From Sphingomonas sanxanigenens (GTDB taxonomy: Bacteria; Pseudomonadota; Alphaproteobacteria; Sphingomonadales; Sphingomonadaceae), in assembly GCA_003240855.1 (NCBI GenBank), contig QFNN01000075.1, forward strand, positions 1-14,727: a DNA stretch of 14,727 bases, in the 5' to 3' direction. Position numbers and translations under genes: made by a program. Shown in pieces: positions 7,836 through 14,720 of this stretch. Position 1 is the stretch's first letter; each line of letters begins with the position of its first letter. The notes beneath the pieces are model-generated. The model had not been told where the DNA came from, made no database searches, and saw only the letters and a list, made by a program, of their open reading frames with translations.

Positions 7836-7932
7836 ATGGTCATATGGGTGCCTTGCGACCCGAAGGGCTCCCATTCGATTTGGGGGTTCTTACCTTACGG
7901 CCCGGCTGGAAACGGCCGGGCCGCTTTTCTTT
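7836..7932 (+). ncRNA. Candidate small RNA or regulated leader ending at the orphan terminator
   Basis: The gap 7740-7986 has no convincing protein gene, yet on the plus strand it ends in a strong terminator. A smaller hairpin, GGGT (7846-7849) with ACCC (7858-7861), lies ahead of it. No good sigma-70 promoter was found, so the 5' end is a guess. A 32-codon frame (7836-7934) runs through the terminator but lacks a ribosome binding site. It matches no riboswitch family I know. It could be a free small RNA or an attenuator for the downstream AraC-type gene. Confidence 0.35.
7898..7932 (+). terminator. Strong intrinsic terminator without an obvious upstream gene
   Basis: CGGCCCGGC (7898-7906) pairs with GCCGGGCCG (7915-7923). 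T-G / C-G extends the stem by two pairs, one of them a G-U wobble, to a GAAA tetraloop (7909-7912). CTTTTCTTT follows. The T-run fixes the direction as plus strand. The flanking pyrD is on the minus strand and the AraC gene begins 54 bases later. The hairpin must therefore end either a small RNA begun in 7740-7890 or the leader of the AraC-type gene. Confidence 0.75.
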
Positions 7933-7986
7933 AACAATCTGTCGCGATAAAACATCCGGAAGAAATAAAGATTCGGGCGCAGGGTC

Positions 7987-8835
7987 ATGGCGGCTATATC
8001 TTTGGAATATGCAGCCCCCGACGCTGATCTGCGGGACTATGTCTCGGTATTCTATGATTTTCGCGCCGATATTCCGATGTTTGAGGACGAAGAGCGCGCC
8101 GATCTCGCGCAATTTCGTTTCCTGCTCAGCACGGGCAAGGGCGAATATCATTTCGCCGATGGAACATCACAGGCCACGGCGGCAATCCAGATTCTTGGTC
8201 CGACTACGGGTGTTACCCGCGTGCGGGTCGAAGGTCCGGTCGATCTCTTCGGCGCAGGGCTTTTGCCGGCTGGCTGGGCGGCGCTGATGGGGGCCGATGC
8301 TTCGACAATGGTCAACCGCATGATCGACGCGACTGCGGTTTTCGGGCGCTCGCTCGCCGGTTACGCGGACCGGCTGAGCGCGGCCGCCACGCTTTGCGAT
8401 CGCGCTATGATCGGGAACGAGATGGTGCGCGCGCTGGTCGCCGGCGCGGCCGAGACGCCGGGCGGATTCACGCGCATGGTCGATCGCTGGCTGGCGGGCG
8501 CGGCGTCGCCCGATATTGACTGCCTCGTCGCTGAATCGGGCCTGTCGCGCCGTCAGGTCGAGCGGCTGTGCAAGCGTTTCTACGGCGTCCCGCCCAAGCT
8601 GCTGGCGCGCAAATATCGCGCCTTGCGCGCCGCTGTCGCGCTGGCGCGCGGCGAGGCGGAACTGGGCGACATGCTCGATCGCGGCTTTTACGATCAGTCG
8701 CACTTCATCCGCGAGGTGAAGCAGTTCACCGGCATCACGCCCGGGAAATTCGCAGAGGATCTGCCGACGCTCGCGCGGCTCACGCTCAAGCGCGGGGCGT
8801 TCGAGGAATTGAGCTCGCTTGTCACCGATACATGA
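7987..8835 (+). CDS. AraC-family transcriptional regulator
   Basis: A 282-aa regulator. The C-terminal third holds two helix-turn-helix motifs of the AraC/XylS type: about 178-200 (CLVAESGLSRRQVERLCKRF) and 226-254 (LGDMLDRGFYDQSHFIREV, then FTGITPGKF). The FYDQSHFIREVKQFTGITPGKF form of the second motif is typical of the family. The N-terminal 160 residues have no catalytic motif I can see and resemble the DUF6597-type sensor region that often precedes such domains, though that match is from memory. The ligand is unknown. The start is the ATG after GCAGGGTC, a modest ribosome binding site. It lies upstream of the suf regulator on the same strand with 65 bases between, but has no known link to iron-sulfur biogenesis. 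A terminator-like hairpin lies in its leader. Confidence 0.85.
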   Translation: MAAISLEYAAPDADLRDYVSVFYDFRADIPMFEDEERADLAQFRFLLSTGKGEYHFADGTSQATAAIQILGPTTGVTRVRVEGPVDLFGAGLLPAGWAALMGADASTMVNRMIDATAVFGRSLAGYADRLSAAATLCDRAMIGNEMVRALVAGAAETPGGFTRMVDRWLAGAASPDIDCLVAESGLSRRQVERLCKRFYGVPPKLLARKYRALRAAVALARGEAELGDMLDRGFYDQSHFIREVKQFTGITPGKFAEDLPTLARLTLKRGAFEELSSLVTDT

Positions 8836-8836
8836 C

Positions 8837-8890
8837 TTGACGTAGGGGCCTCGGGCGACCACATGGCAATCGGATCGAATCAGTCCGATT
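8837..8890 (+). promoter_or_regulatory. Candidate suf operon promoter and Rrf2 operator
   Basis: TTGACG (8837-8842) right after the AraC-gene stop is a good -35 box, but no good -10 box stands at 16-18 bases. Downstream, AATCGGA (8868-8874) and TCCGATT (8884-8890) form perfect 7-bp arms around a 9-base centre. The repeat ends next to the AGG (8891-8893) of the first suf-operon gene. Its position across the expected transcription start fits autorepression by the encoded Rrf2 protein. The AGTCCG half resembles IscR-type half-sites; the other half is less close. Confidence 0.55.
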
Positions 8891-8900
8891 AGGTTTTCAG

Positions 8901-9308
8901 GTGCGTCTTTCCAGCTTCGCCGACTATGCCGTCGTCATCATGTCCGCCGCCGCGCGCGCGCCGGGCGATGCGCGCCTGTCCGCCGCGATGCTGGCCGACG
9001 AAACCGGGATTCCGCTTCCCACGACGCAGAAGCTGATGGGCCGGCTCGCCTCGGCCGGGCTGTTCAGCTCGGCGCGCGGTTCGGGCGGCGGCTTCATGCT
9101 GGCGCGTCCGGCGGCGGCGATCAGCCTGGCGGACATTATCGAAGCGGTCGAGGGGCCGATCGCGCTTACCCCCTGCGCCGGGGAGGGCCGCCATGATTGT
9201 GCGCTCGAACCCGGTTGCCGGGTCAAGCCGCATCTCGGCGCCGTCAGCGGCGCGGTGCGCGGCGCGTTGTCGGGCGTCACGCTCGAAACGCTGGCTGGAG
9301 ACAATTGA
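8901..9308 (+). CDS. Rrf2-family iron-sulfur regulator of the SUF operon
   Basis: A 135-aa Rrf2/IscR-like repressor. The N-terminal winged helix is visible: LSSFADYAVVIM, then ADETGIPLPTTQKLMGRLASAGL as the recognition region (about 32-54), then the wing SARGSGGGFMLARP. Three cysteines, Cys92, Cys100 and Cys106, match the cluster-binding set of IscR (92, 98, 104) except that the first gap is seven residues instead of five. It probably binds a [2Fe-2S] cluster and reports cluster status to the operon. The start is GTG at 8901, with AGG seven bases upstream; the family begins MRLS/MRLT at this point. The stop TGA overlaps the sufB ATG by one base, so the regulator is the first gene of the operon it probably controls. 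Confidence 0.9.
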   Translation: MRLSSFADYAVVIMSAAARAPGDARLSAAMLADETGIPLPTTQKLMGRLASAGLFSSARGSGGGFMLARPAAAISLADIIEAVEGPIALTPCAGEGRHDCALEPGCRVKPHLGAVSGAVRGALSGVTLETLAGDN

Positions 9309-10771
9309 TGGCGACGCGTAACCAGGAAGCCCGTGATGCGGTGAACCGCAAATATGAATGGGGCTTTTCCAGCGACATCGAACAGGATTTCGCGCCCAAG
9401 GGGCTGAGCGAGGATACCGTCCGCTTCATCTCGGCCAAGAAGGGCGAGCCTGAATGGATGCTCGACTGGCGATTGAAGGCCTATCGCCACTGGCTGACGA
9501 TGACTCCGCCAGACTGGGCGAAGCTCGACATTCCGCCGATCGACTATCAGGACGCCTATTATTACGCCGAGCCGAAGGCCAGGCCCAAGCTCGAGAGCCT
9601 CGACGAAGTCGATCCCGAGATTCTGCGCGTCTATGAAAAGCTCGGCATTCCGCTCGAGGAGCAGAAGCTGCTCGCGGGCGTCGAAGGCGCGCGCAAGGTC
9701 GCGGTCGATGCGGTGTTCGACAGCGTCAGCGTCGCCACCACCTTCCGCAAGGAGCTTGAGGCCGCCGGCGTCATCTTCCGCTCCATCTCGGAAGCGATCC
9801 GCGAATATCCCGATCTGGTCCGCAAATGGCTGGGCAAGGTCGTGCCGATGCACGACAATTATTTCGCGGCGCTCAACTGCGCGGTCTTTTCGGACGGCAC
9901 CTTCGTCTATGTGCCGAAGGGTGTGCGCTGCCCGATGGAGCTTTCCACCTATTTCCGCATCAATGCCGAGAATACGGGCCAGTTCGAGCGCACTTTGATC
10001 GTCGCCGACGACGGCGCCTATGTGTCCTATCTCGAAGGCTGCACCGCGCCGATGCGCGACGAGAACCAGCTCCACGCAGCGGTGGTCGAACTCGTCGCCC
10101 TGAACGATGCCGAGATCAAATATTCGACCGTGCAGAACTGGTATCCCGGCGACGAGAACGGCAAGGGCGGCATCTATAATTTCGTCACCAAGCGCGCGCT
10201 GTGCCAGGGCAGGAACAGCAAGGTGTCGTGGACGCAGGTCGAGACCGGCTCTGCGATCACCTGGAAATATCCGTCCTGCGTTCTCGCGGGGGAGAACAGC
10301 GTCGGCGAATTCTATTCGGTCGCGGTCACCAACAATTTCCAGCAGGCTGATACCGGCACCAAGATGATCCATCTCGGCAGGAACAGCCGGTCGACGATCG
10401 TGTCGAAGGGCATTTCGGCGGGAAAGAGCAACAACACCTATCGCGGTCTCGTCCGCGTCGGGCCGACGGCGGACAATGTCCGCAACTTCACCCAGTGCGA
10501 CAGCCTGCTGCTGGGCAGCGAGTGCGGCGCCCACACCGTTCCCTATATCGAGGTGCGCAATCCTTCCGCGCAGATCGAGCATGAAGCGACGACGAGCAAG
10601 ATCAGCGACGATCAGCTTTTCTACGCGATGCAGCGCGGCCTCGATCAGGAAAGCGCCGTCGCGCTGATCGTCAACGGCTTCGCCCGTGAAGTGCTCCAGC
10701 AACTCCCGATGGAGTTCGCGGTGGAAGCGCAGAAGCTGCTGGGGATCAGCCTTGAGGGGAGCGTGGGGTGA
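9308..10771 (+). CDS. sufB: Fe-S cluster assembly scaffold SufB
   Basis: A 487-aa core scaffold of the SufBCD complex, on which nascent clusters are built in the cytoplasm; E. coli SufB is 495 aa. Family segments: KYEWGFSSDIE near the N-terminus, FVYVPKGVRCPMELSTYFR, LEGCTAP, and the C-terminal core NFTQCDSLLLG with Cys397, which matches the essential E. coli Cys405. That core continues as GSECGAHTVPYIEVRN and EHEATTSKISDDQLFYAMQRG. The start is the ATG at 9308, which shares its A with the stop of the Rrf2 gene and has GGAG eight bases upstream. The frame is open further back, but that part lies inside the Rrf2 gene. It is partnered by SufC and SufD, encoded directly downstream. Confidence 0.97.
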   Translation: MATRNQEARDAVNRKYEWGFSSDIEQDFAPKGLSEDTVRFISAKKGEPEWMLDWRLKAYRHWLTMTPPDWAKLDIPPIDYQDAYYYAEPKARPKLESLDEVDPEILRVYEKLGIPLEEQKLLAGVEGARKVAVDAVFDSVSVATTFRKELEAAGVIFRSISEAIREYPDLVRKWLGKVVPMHDNYFAALNCAVFSDGTFVYVPKGVRCPMELSTYFRINAENTGQFERTLIVADDGAYVSYLEGCTAPMRDENQLHAAVVELVALNDAEIKYSTVQNWYPGDENGKGGIYNFVTKRALCQGRNSKVSWTQVETGSAITWKYPSCVLAGENSVGEFYSVAVTNNFQQADTGTKMIHLGRNSRSTIVSKGISAGKSNNTYRGLVRVGPTADNVRNFTQCDSLLLGSECGAHTVPYIEVRNPSAQIEHEATTSKISDDQLFYAMQRGLDQESAVALIVNGFAREVLQQLPMEFAVEAQKLLGISLEGSVG

Positions 10772-10812
10772 ACAGCGCAACAGCCGCCGTTACGACGCAT
10801 ACAGGAAGTGAA

Positions 10813-11552
<740 letters not shown>

Positions 11553-11556
<4 letters not shown>

Positions 11557-12311
11557 CCGCGCTCGCGCTCCCCACGCGCAAGGACGAGGCCTGGCGCTAC
11601 GCCAATCTCGATGCGCTCGCGCGCGTCTGGCCCGATGTCGCCGGCCATGTCGAACGCATTGCGGTGCCGGCGGGCGAAAGCTTCGCGCGCAGCATCGTCC
11701 GCGCCGCCGATGACGACGCGGTCGCCGTCGAAACCTATGAGATCGTCGTCGGGAAAGGCGCGCGCGCCGCGATCCATATCCTCGCGGCGGGCGGCGATTA
11801 TGGCCGCATCGCGCTGGATGTGACGCTCCACGAAGGCGCGCATTTCGAGCTGGGCGGCGCGATCCTCGGCCATGGCACCCAGACGCTTGAGATCGTCACC
11901 ACGCTTACTCATGCAGAGCCCCATGCGACGAGCAATCAGGTCGTCCGCTCGGTCCTCGGCGGTCGCGCGACGGGCAGCTATCTCGGCAAGGTCGCGGTCG
12001 CGCGCGATGCGCAAAAGACCGACGCCGCCCAGTCGGTGAAGGCGATGCTGCTCGATCGCACCGCCTCCGCCAATGCCCGGCCGGAGCTTGAGATCTTCGC
12101 CGACGATGTGAAGTGCGCGCATGGCGCGACGGTCGGCGAGCTCGACGCGCAGGCGCTCTTCTACCTGATGAGCCGCGGGCTGCGGCCGGCCGAAGCCAAG
12201 GCGCTGCTGCTCCATGCCTTCATCGCGGCCGCCTTTGAGGGCATCGAGAATGAAGGCGAAAGGCTGCGCATCGAGGGGCAGGCCGTCGCCGCGCTGGAGC
12301 GGATGCTGTGA
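11553..12311 (+). CDS. sufD: Fe-S cluster assembly protein SufD (short form)
   Basis: A 252-aa partner of SufB in the SufBC2D scaffold, needed for iron acquisition and cluster assembly. The N-terminus keeps the RKDEAWRYANL segment. The C-terminal beta-helix core has the DDVKCAHGATVGELDAQALFYLMSRG region with Cys188 and His190, corresponding to E. coli Cys358 and His360. A helical end follows (EAKALLLHAFIAAAFE). It is much shorter than E. coli SufD (423 aa): the long N-terminal helical region is largely missing. I believe this is usual for sphingomonads rather than a deletion. The start is GTG, overlapping the sufC stop in GTGA, which implies coupled translation. Confidence 0.93.
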
Positions 12312-13576
12312 ACGCCTCCTCGCTTCCGCTCGCCCCGGGCGCAGTCGCGGCGCGTGCTTCGTCCGCGCCCGCCGCCGCCGGGCTTTTCGTGGATCGCCGC
12401 GCCGATTTCCCGGCGATTCCGGCGGGCTGGCATTATCTCGACAGCGCCGCCACGGCGCAGAAGCCGCAGCAGGTGATCGACGCGATCAGCCGCGTCTATG
12501 ATCGCGATTATGCGACGGTGCATCGCGGCGTCTATCAGCGTTCGGCGGATATGACGCTTGCCTATGAGGCCGCGCGCCGCCGCGTCGCGCGCTTCATCGG
12601 CGCGGCTTCGGCTGACGAGATCGTTTTCGTGCGCGGCGCGACCGAGGCGATCAACCTCGTCGCGCAAAGCTGGGGCGCCGCCAATCTCAAGGCCGGCGAT
12701 CGCATCCTGCTGTCGATGCTCGAACATCACAGCAACATCGTTCCCTGGCAGTTGCTGCGCGATCGCATTGGTTTCGAGATCGACGTCTGCCCGCTCACCG
12801 CCGATGGCCGCATCGATCTCGACGCGGCGGAGGCGATGCTGACGCCGGCGCACAGGCTGGTCGCCTTCGCGCATGTCTCGAACGTGCTCGGCTCGGTGCT
12901 CGACGCGCGCCGCGCCGCCGATCTGGCGCATGCGGTGGGCGCGAAGCTGCTGCTCGACGGTTGCCAGGCGGTGCCGCGCCTGCCCGTCGACGTCGCGGCC
13001 ATCGGTTGCGATTTCTACGCCTTTTCGGGGCACAAGCTTTACGGGCCGAGCGGGGTCGGCGCGCTCTGGGCGCGCGGCGCGATTCTCGATGCGATGCCGC
13101 CCTGGCAGGGGGGCGGATCGATGATCGATCGCGTGACCTTTGAAAGGACGACCTACGCCCCGCCGCCCGCGCGTTTCGAGGCCGGCACGCCGCATATCGC
13201 CGGCGGCATCGGGCTGGCCGCCGCGATCGATTATGTCGAGGGCGTCGGGCTGGAGGCGATCCACGCTCACGAGGCGGCTCTGGTCGCCATGGCGCGCGAT
13301 GCGCTTTCGCGGATCAACAGCGTCCGTCTGCTCGGCCCGGCCGATGCGGCGGGCATCGTCAGCTTCGCGATCGATGGGGTTCATCCCCATGATGTCGGCA
13401 CCATATTGGATGAAGGCGGGGTCGCGATCCGCGCCGGGCATCATTGCGCGCAGCCATTGATGGCGGCGCTGGGCGTCGACGCCACGGCGCGCGCCAGCTT
13501 CGCCGTCTATAGCGGGCCGGCGGATGTCGAGGCGCTGGCGCGCGGGGTCGAACGAGTGACGAGAATATTCGGATGA
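12308..13576 (+). CDS. sufS: Cysteine desulfurase SufS (group II)
   Basis: PLP-dependent desulfurase of 422 aa that takes sulfur from L-cysteine as a persulfide and passes it to the SUF scaffold, usually through SufE. Motifs: LDSAATAQKP near 44-53, the ATVHRGVY segment, EHHSNIVPW, the PLP lysine Lys243 in FSGHKLYGPSG, and the active-site Cys380 in RAGHHCAQP, typical of group II (SufS/CsdA) enzymes. About 25 residues rich in alanine and serine precede the region where E. coli SufS begins. An internal start is possible, but the GTG overlaps the sufD stop in GTGA, as with the other genes here. No sufE or sufU follows, so the acceptor protein is probably encoded elsewhere. Confidence 0.95.
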   Translation: MNASSLPLAPGAVAARASSAPAAAGLFVDRRADFPAIPAGWHYLDSAATAQKPQQVIDAISRVYDRDYATVHRGVYQRSADMTLAYEAARRRVARFIGAASADEIVFVRGATEAINLVAQSWGAANLKAGDRILLSMLEHHSNIVPWQLLRDRIGFEIDVCPLTADGRIDLDAAEAMLTPAHRLVAFAHVSNVLGSVLDARRAADLAHAVGAKLLLDGCQAVPRLPVDVAAIGCDFYAFSGHKLYGPSGVGALWARGAILDAMPPWQGGGSMIDRVTFERTTYAPPPARFEAGTPHIAGGIGLAAAIDYVEGVGLEAIHAHEAALVAMARDALSRINSVRLLGPADAAGIVSFAIDGVHPHDVGTILDEGGVAIRAGHHCAQPLMAALGVDATARASFAVYSGPADVEALARGVERVTRIFG

Positions 13577-14034
13577 GCGACGAACGGATCAGGGTCGAGG
13601 AAGTGGACGGCGTGGACAAGCCGCCGCGTGCGCGCGTCGAGGACGCCCCGCGCGAGACGTTCGAGCGCAAGCGCGACTATCTCGAAGGCTTTCTGACGCA
13701 GAAGGCCCCGGCCGCCTCGACCGAGGAGCCGGGCGGCGAAGTCTATGAAGGCGTGATCGAGGCGCTCAAGGAGATCTACGATCCGGAGATTCCGGTGAAC
13801 ATCTACGATCTCGGCCTGATCTACGGCGTCGAGATCAATGGCGGCCATGCCGTGGTGACGATGACGCTCACCACCCCGCATTGCCCCGTCGCCGAATCGA
13901 TGCCCGGCGAGGTGGAGCTGCGCGTCGGCGCGGTCCCCGGCGTCGGCGACGCCGAGGTGAACCTCGTCTGGGATCCGCCCTGGGATCCGCAGAAGATGTC
14001 CGACGAAGCCAAGCTGGAGCTTGGCATGCTGTAA
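13573..14034 (+). CDS. sufT: SUF system Fe-S assembly factor SufT (MIP18/DUF59 family)
   Basis: A 153-aa protein of the DUF59 group, related to eukaryotic MIP18/CIA2, which assists maturation of iron-sulfur proteins. The domain spans about 58-153: DPEIPVNIYDLGLIYGVEI (70-88), the TTPHCPVAESMPGEVE segment with the conserved Cys104, and the WDPPWDPQKMSDEAKLELGML ending. The first 55 residues are charged, look disordered and vary in the family. The ATG overlaps the sufS stop in ATGA, so it is translated as part of the operon. A 97-base gap with a repeat separates it from sufA. Confidence 0.93.
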   Translation: MSDERIRVEEVDGVDKPPRARVEDAPRETFERKRDYLEGFLTQKAPAASTEEPGGEVYEGVIEALKEIYDPEIPVNIYDLGLIYGVEINGGHAVVTMTLTTPHCPVAESMPGEVELRVGAVPGVGDAEVNLVWDPPWDPQKMSDEAKLELGML

Positions 14035-14084
14035 CCATCGATCGGAATGGCGTTTCGATCGAGAAGAACATGAAGAAGGAAGTC

Positions 14085-14112
14085 CGTTCGTCCCGAGCGA
14101 AGTCGAGGGACG
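14085..14112. repeat. Dispersed sphingomonad intergenic repeat (GTTCGTCCCGAGCGAAGTCG type)
   Basis: The 28-base unit has GTCCC and GGGAC arms (14090-14094 and 14106-14110 regions) and a CGAGCGAAGTCGA centre, giving an imperfect palindrome. I recognise this unit and its TGAGCTTGTCGAAGG variant as frequent intergenic elements in sphingomonad genomes; copy number cannot be checked here. Read in one frame it gives the FVPSEVEG peptide, a common false N-terminal extension. It sits between sufT and sufA, just ahead of the sufA ribosome binding site. Confidence 0.65.
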
Positions 14113-14131
14113 TTGGTCAAGAGGCGAAGAT

Positions 14132-14485
14132 ATGACGACCACCACCCGCGCCCGCCCTGCCGCGCTCACGCTGACGCCCTCGGCCGAGGCGCGCATCGCC
14201 GACCTCATGGCGCGCGCGCCCGAAGGCGCGATCGGCGTCAAGCTCTCGACGCCGCGTCGCGGCTGCTCGGGGCTCGCTTACTCGGTCGATTATGTGAACG
14301 AAGCCAGCGGCTTCGACGAACGGATTGAAACACCGGGCGGCGCCTTGTTCGTCGACGGGGCGTCGCTGCTTTACCTGATCGGCAGCACCATGAACTGGGT
14401 GGAGGATGATTTCACCGCCGGTTTCGTTTTTGACAATCCCAATGCGAAGGGCGCCTGCGGCTGCGGCGAGAGCTTCACCGTCTGA
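14132..14485 (+). CDS. sufA: A-type Fe-S carrier protein SufA (HesB/IscA family)
   Basis: A 117-aa A-type carrier that receives clusters from the SufBCD scaffold and hands them to target proteins. The three conserved cysteines are Cys45 in PRRGCSGLAY, and Cys109 and Cys111 in GACGCGESF. The fold core GVKLSTPRRGCSG...DYV and the MNWVEDDFTAGFVFDNPNAK segment are typical. The ATG at 14132 follows GAGGCGAAGAT and gives the usual family length. The frame stays open upstream to 14021, but that part translates an intergenic repeat. It is the last gene of the suf cluster, but being separated by 97 bases from sufT it may be expressed at a different level. Confidence 0.95.
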   Translation: MTTTTRARPAALTLTPSAEARIADLMARAPEGAIGVKLSTPRRGCSGLAYSVDYVNEASGFDERIETPGGALFVDGASLLYLIGSTMNWVEDDFTAGFVFDNPNAKGACGCGESFTV

Positions 14486-14499
14486 AGCTGAATTCGCCG

Positions 14500-14529
14500 C
14501 GTCATTGCGAGCGCAGCGAAGCAATCCAG
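14500..14529. repeat. Dispersed REP-like repeat (CGTCATTGCGAGCGCAGCGA type)
   Basis: The 30-base unit has ATTGC (14504-14508) and GCAAT (14520-14524) arms around a GAGCGCAGCGAA centre. I know the unit CGTCATTGCGAGCG...GCAATCCAG as a widespread intergenic palindrome in sphingomonads and related bacteria. It lies 14 bases after the sufA stop and could fold in the mRNA 3' end. Copy number needs a genome search. Confidence 0.7.
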
Positions 14530-14577
14530 TTGGCGAGTTGGTTGCCGTGTCGGCGCGGCGAGTCTAATCCCCGCGCC

Positions 14578-14643
14578 ATGCTTCCCGGCCTCGCCCATAT
14601 TCGCAACTGGATCTTCGATCTCGACAATACGCTTGTCTTATGA
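14578..14643 (+). pseudogene. N-terminal remnant of a HAD-type pyrimidine 5'-nucleotidase
   Basis: The ATG at 14578 opens a frame reading LAHIRNWIFDLDNTL, the conserved start of alphaproteobacterial HAD-superfamily pyrimidine 5'-nucleotidases. DLDNT is HAD motif I with the nucleophile aspartate. Intact relatives continue NTLYP and run to about 220-240 aa. Here the frame gives V-L and a TGA, and the following bases do not resemble the family in any frame. The gene is cut after codon 19 and the remnant cannot be active. The rest may lie beyond the window, on the other side of an inserted element. Truncation by insertion is inference; a deletion or assembly join is also possible. Confidence 0.65.
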
Positions 14644-14673
14644 CATTGCGGTCCGTTTGGGCCATGCTGGATT

Positions 14674-14705
14674 GCCCGGGCCGGGGTGGCCACCCCGGCC
14701 CGGGC
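14674..14705. repeat. Perfect 32-bp palindrome at the right edge
   Basis: GCCCGGGCCGGGGTGG (14674-14689) is followed directly by its exact reverse complement (14690-14705), with no spacer. In RNA it would fold into a very stable GC hairpin. No T-run follows, so it is not a classic terminator. It ends 15 bases ahead of the GTG at 14721 and adjoins the GGAAGGGG ribosome binding site. Confidence 0.85.
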
Positions 14706-14720
14706 GGAAGGGGACGGATC

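Noticed and set aside
7836..7934. A 32-codon frame as a leader peptide or small protein
   Set aside because: There is no ribosome binding site, and its last third is the terminator hairpin itself, so it is unlikely to be translated as a gene.
9197..9307. Upstream extension of SufB
   Set aside because: It lies fully inside the Rrf2 gene and is Arg-rich; the ATG at 9308 has a good ribosome binding site and the family start.
8924..10780. A 618-codon open frame on the minus strand
   Set aside because: It is antisense to the Rrf2 gene and sufB; no family motif is seen and the composition is that of a GC-rich shadow frame.
12161..13444. A 427-codon open frame on the minus strand
   Set aside because: It is antisense to sufD and sufS and is Arg/His/Asp-rich without recognisable domains.
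14021..14131. Upstream extension of SufA
   Set aside because: It translates the end of sufT and the dispersed repeat (FVPSEVEG), a known artefact; the ATG at 14132 gives the normal length.
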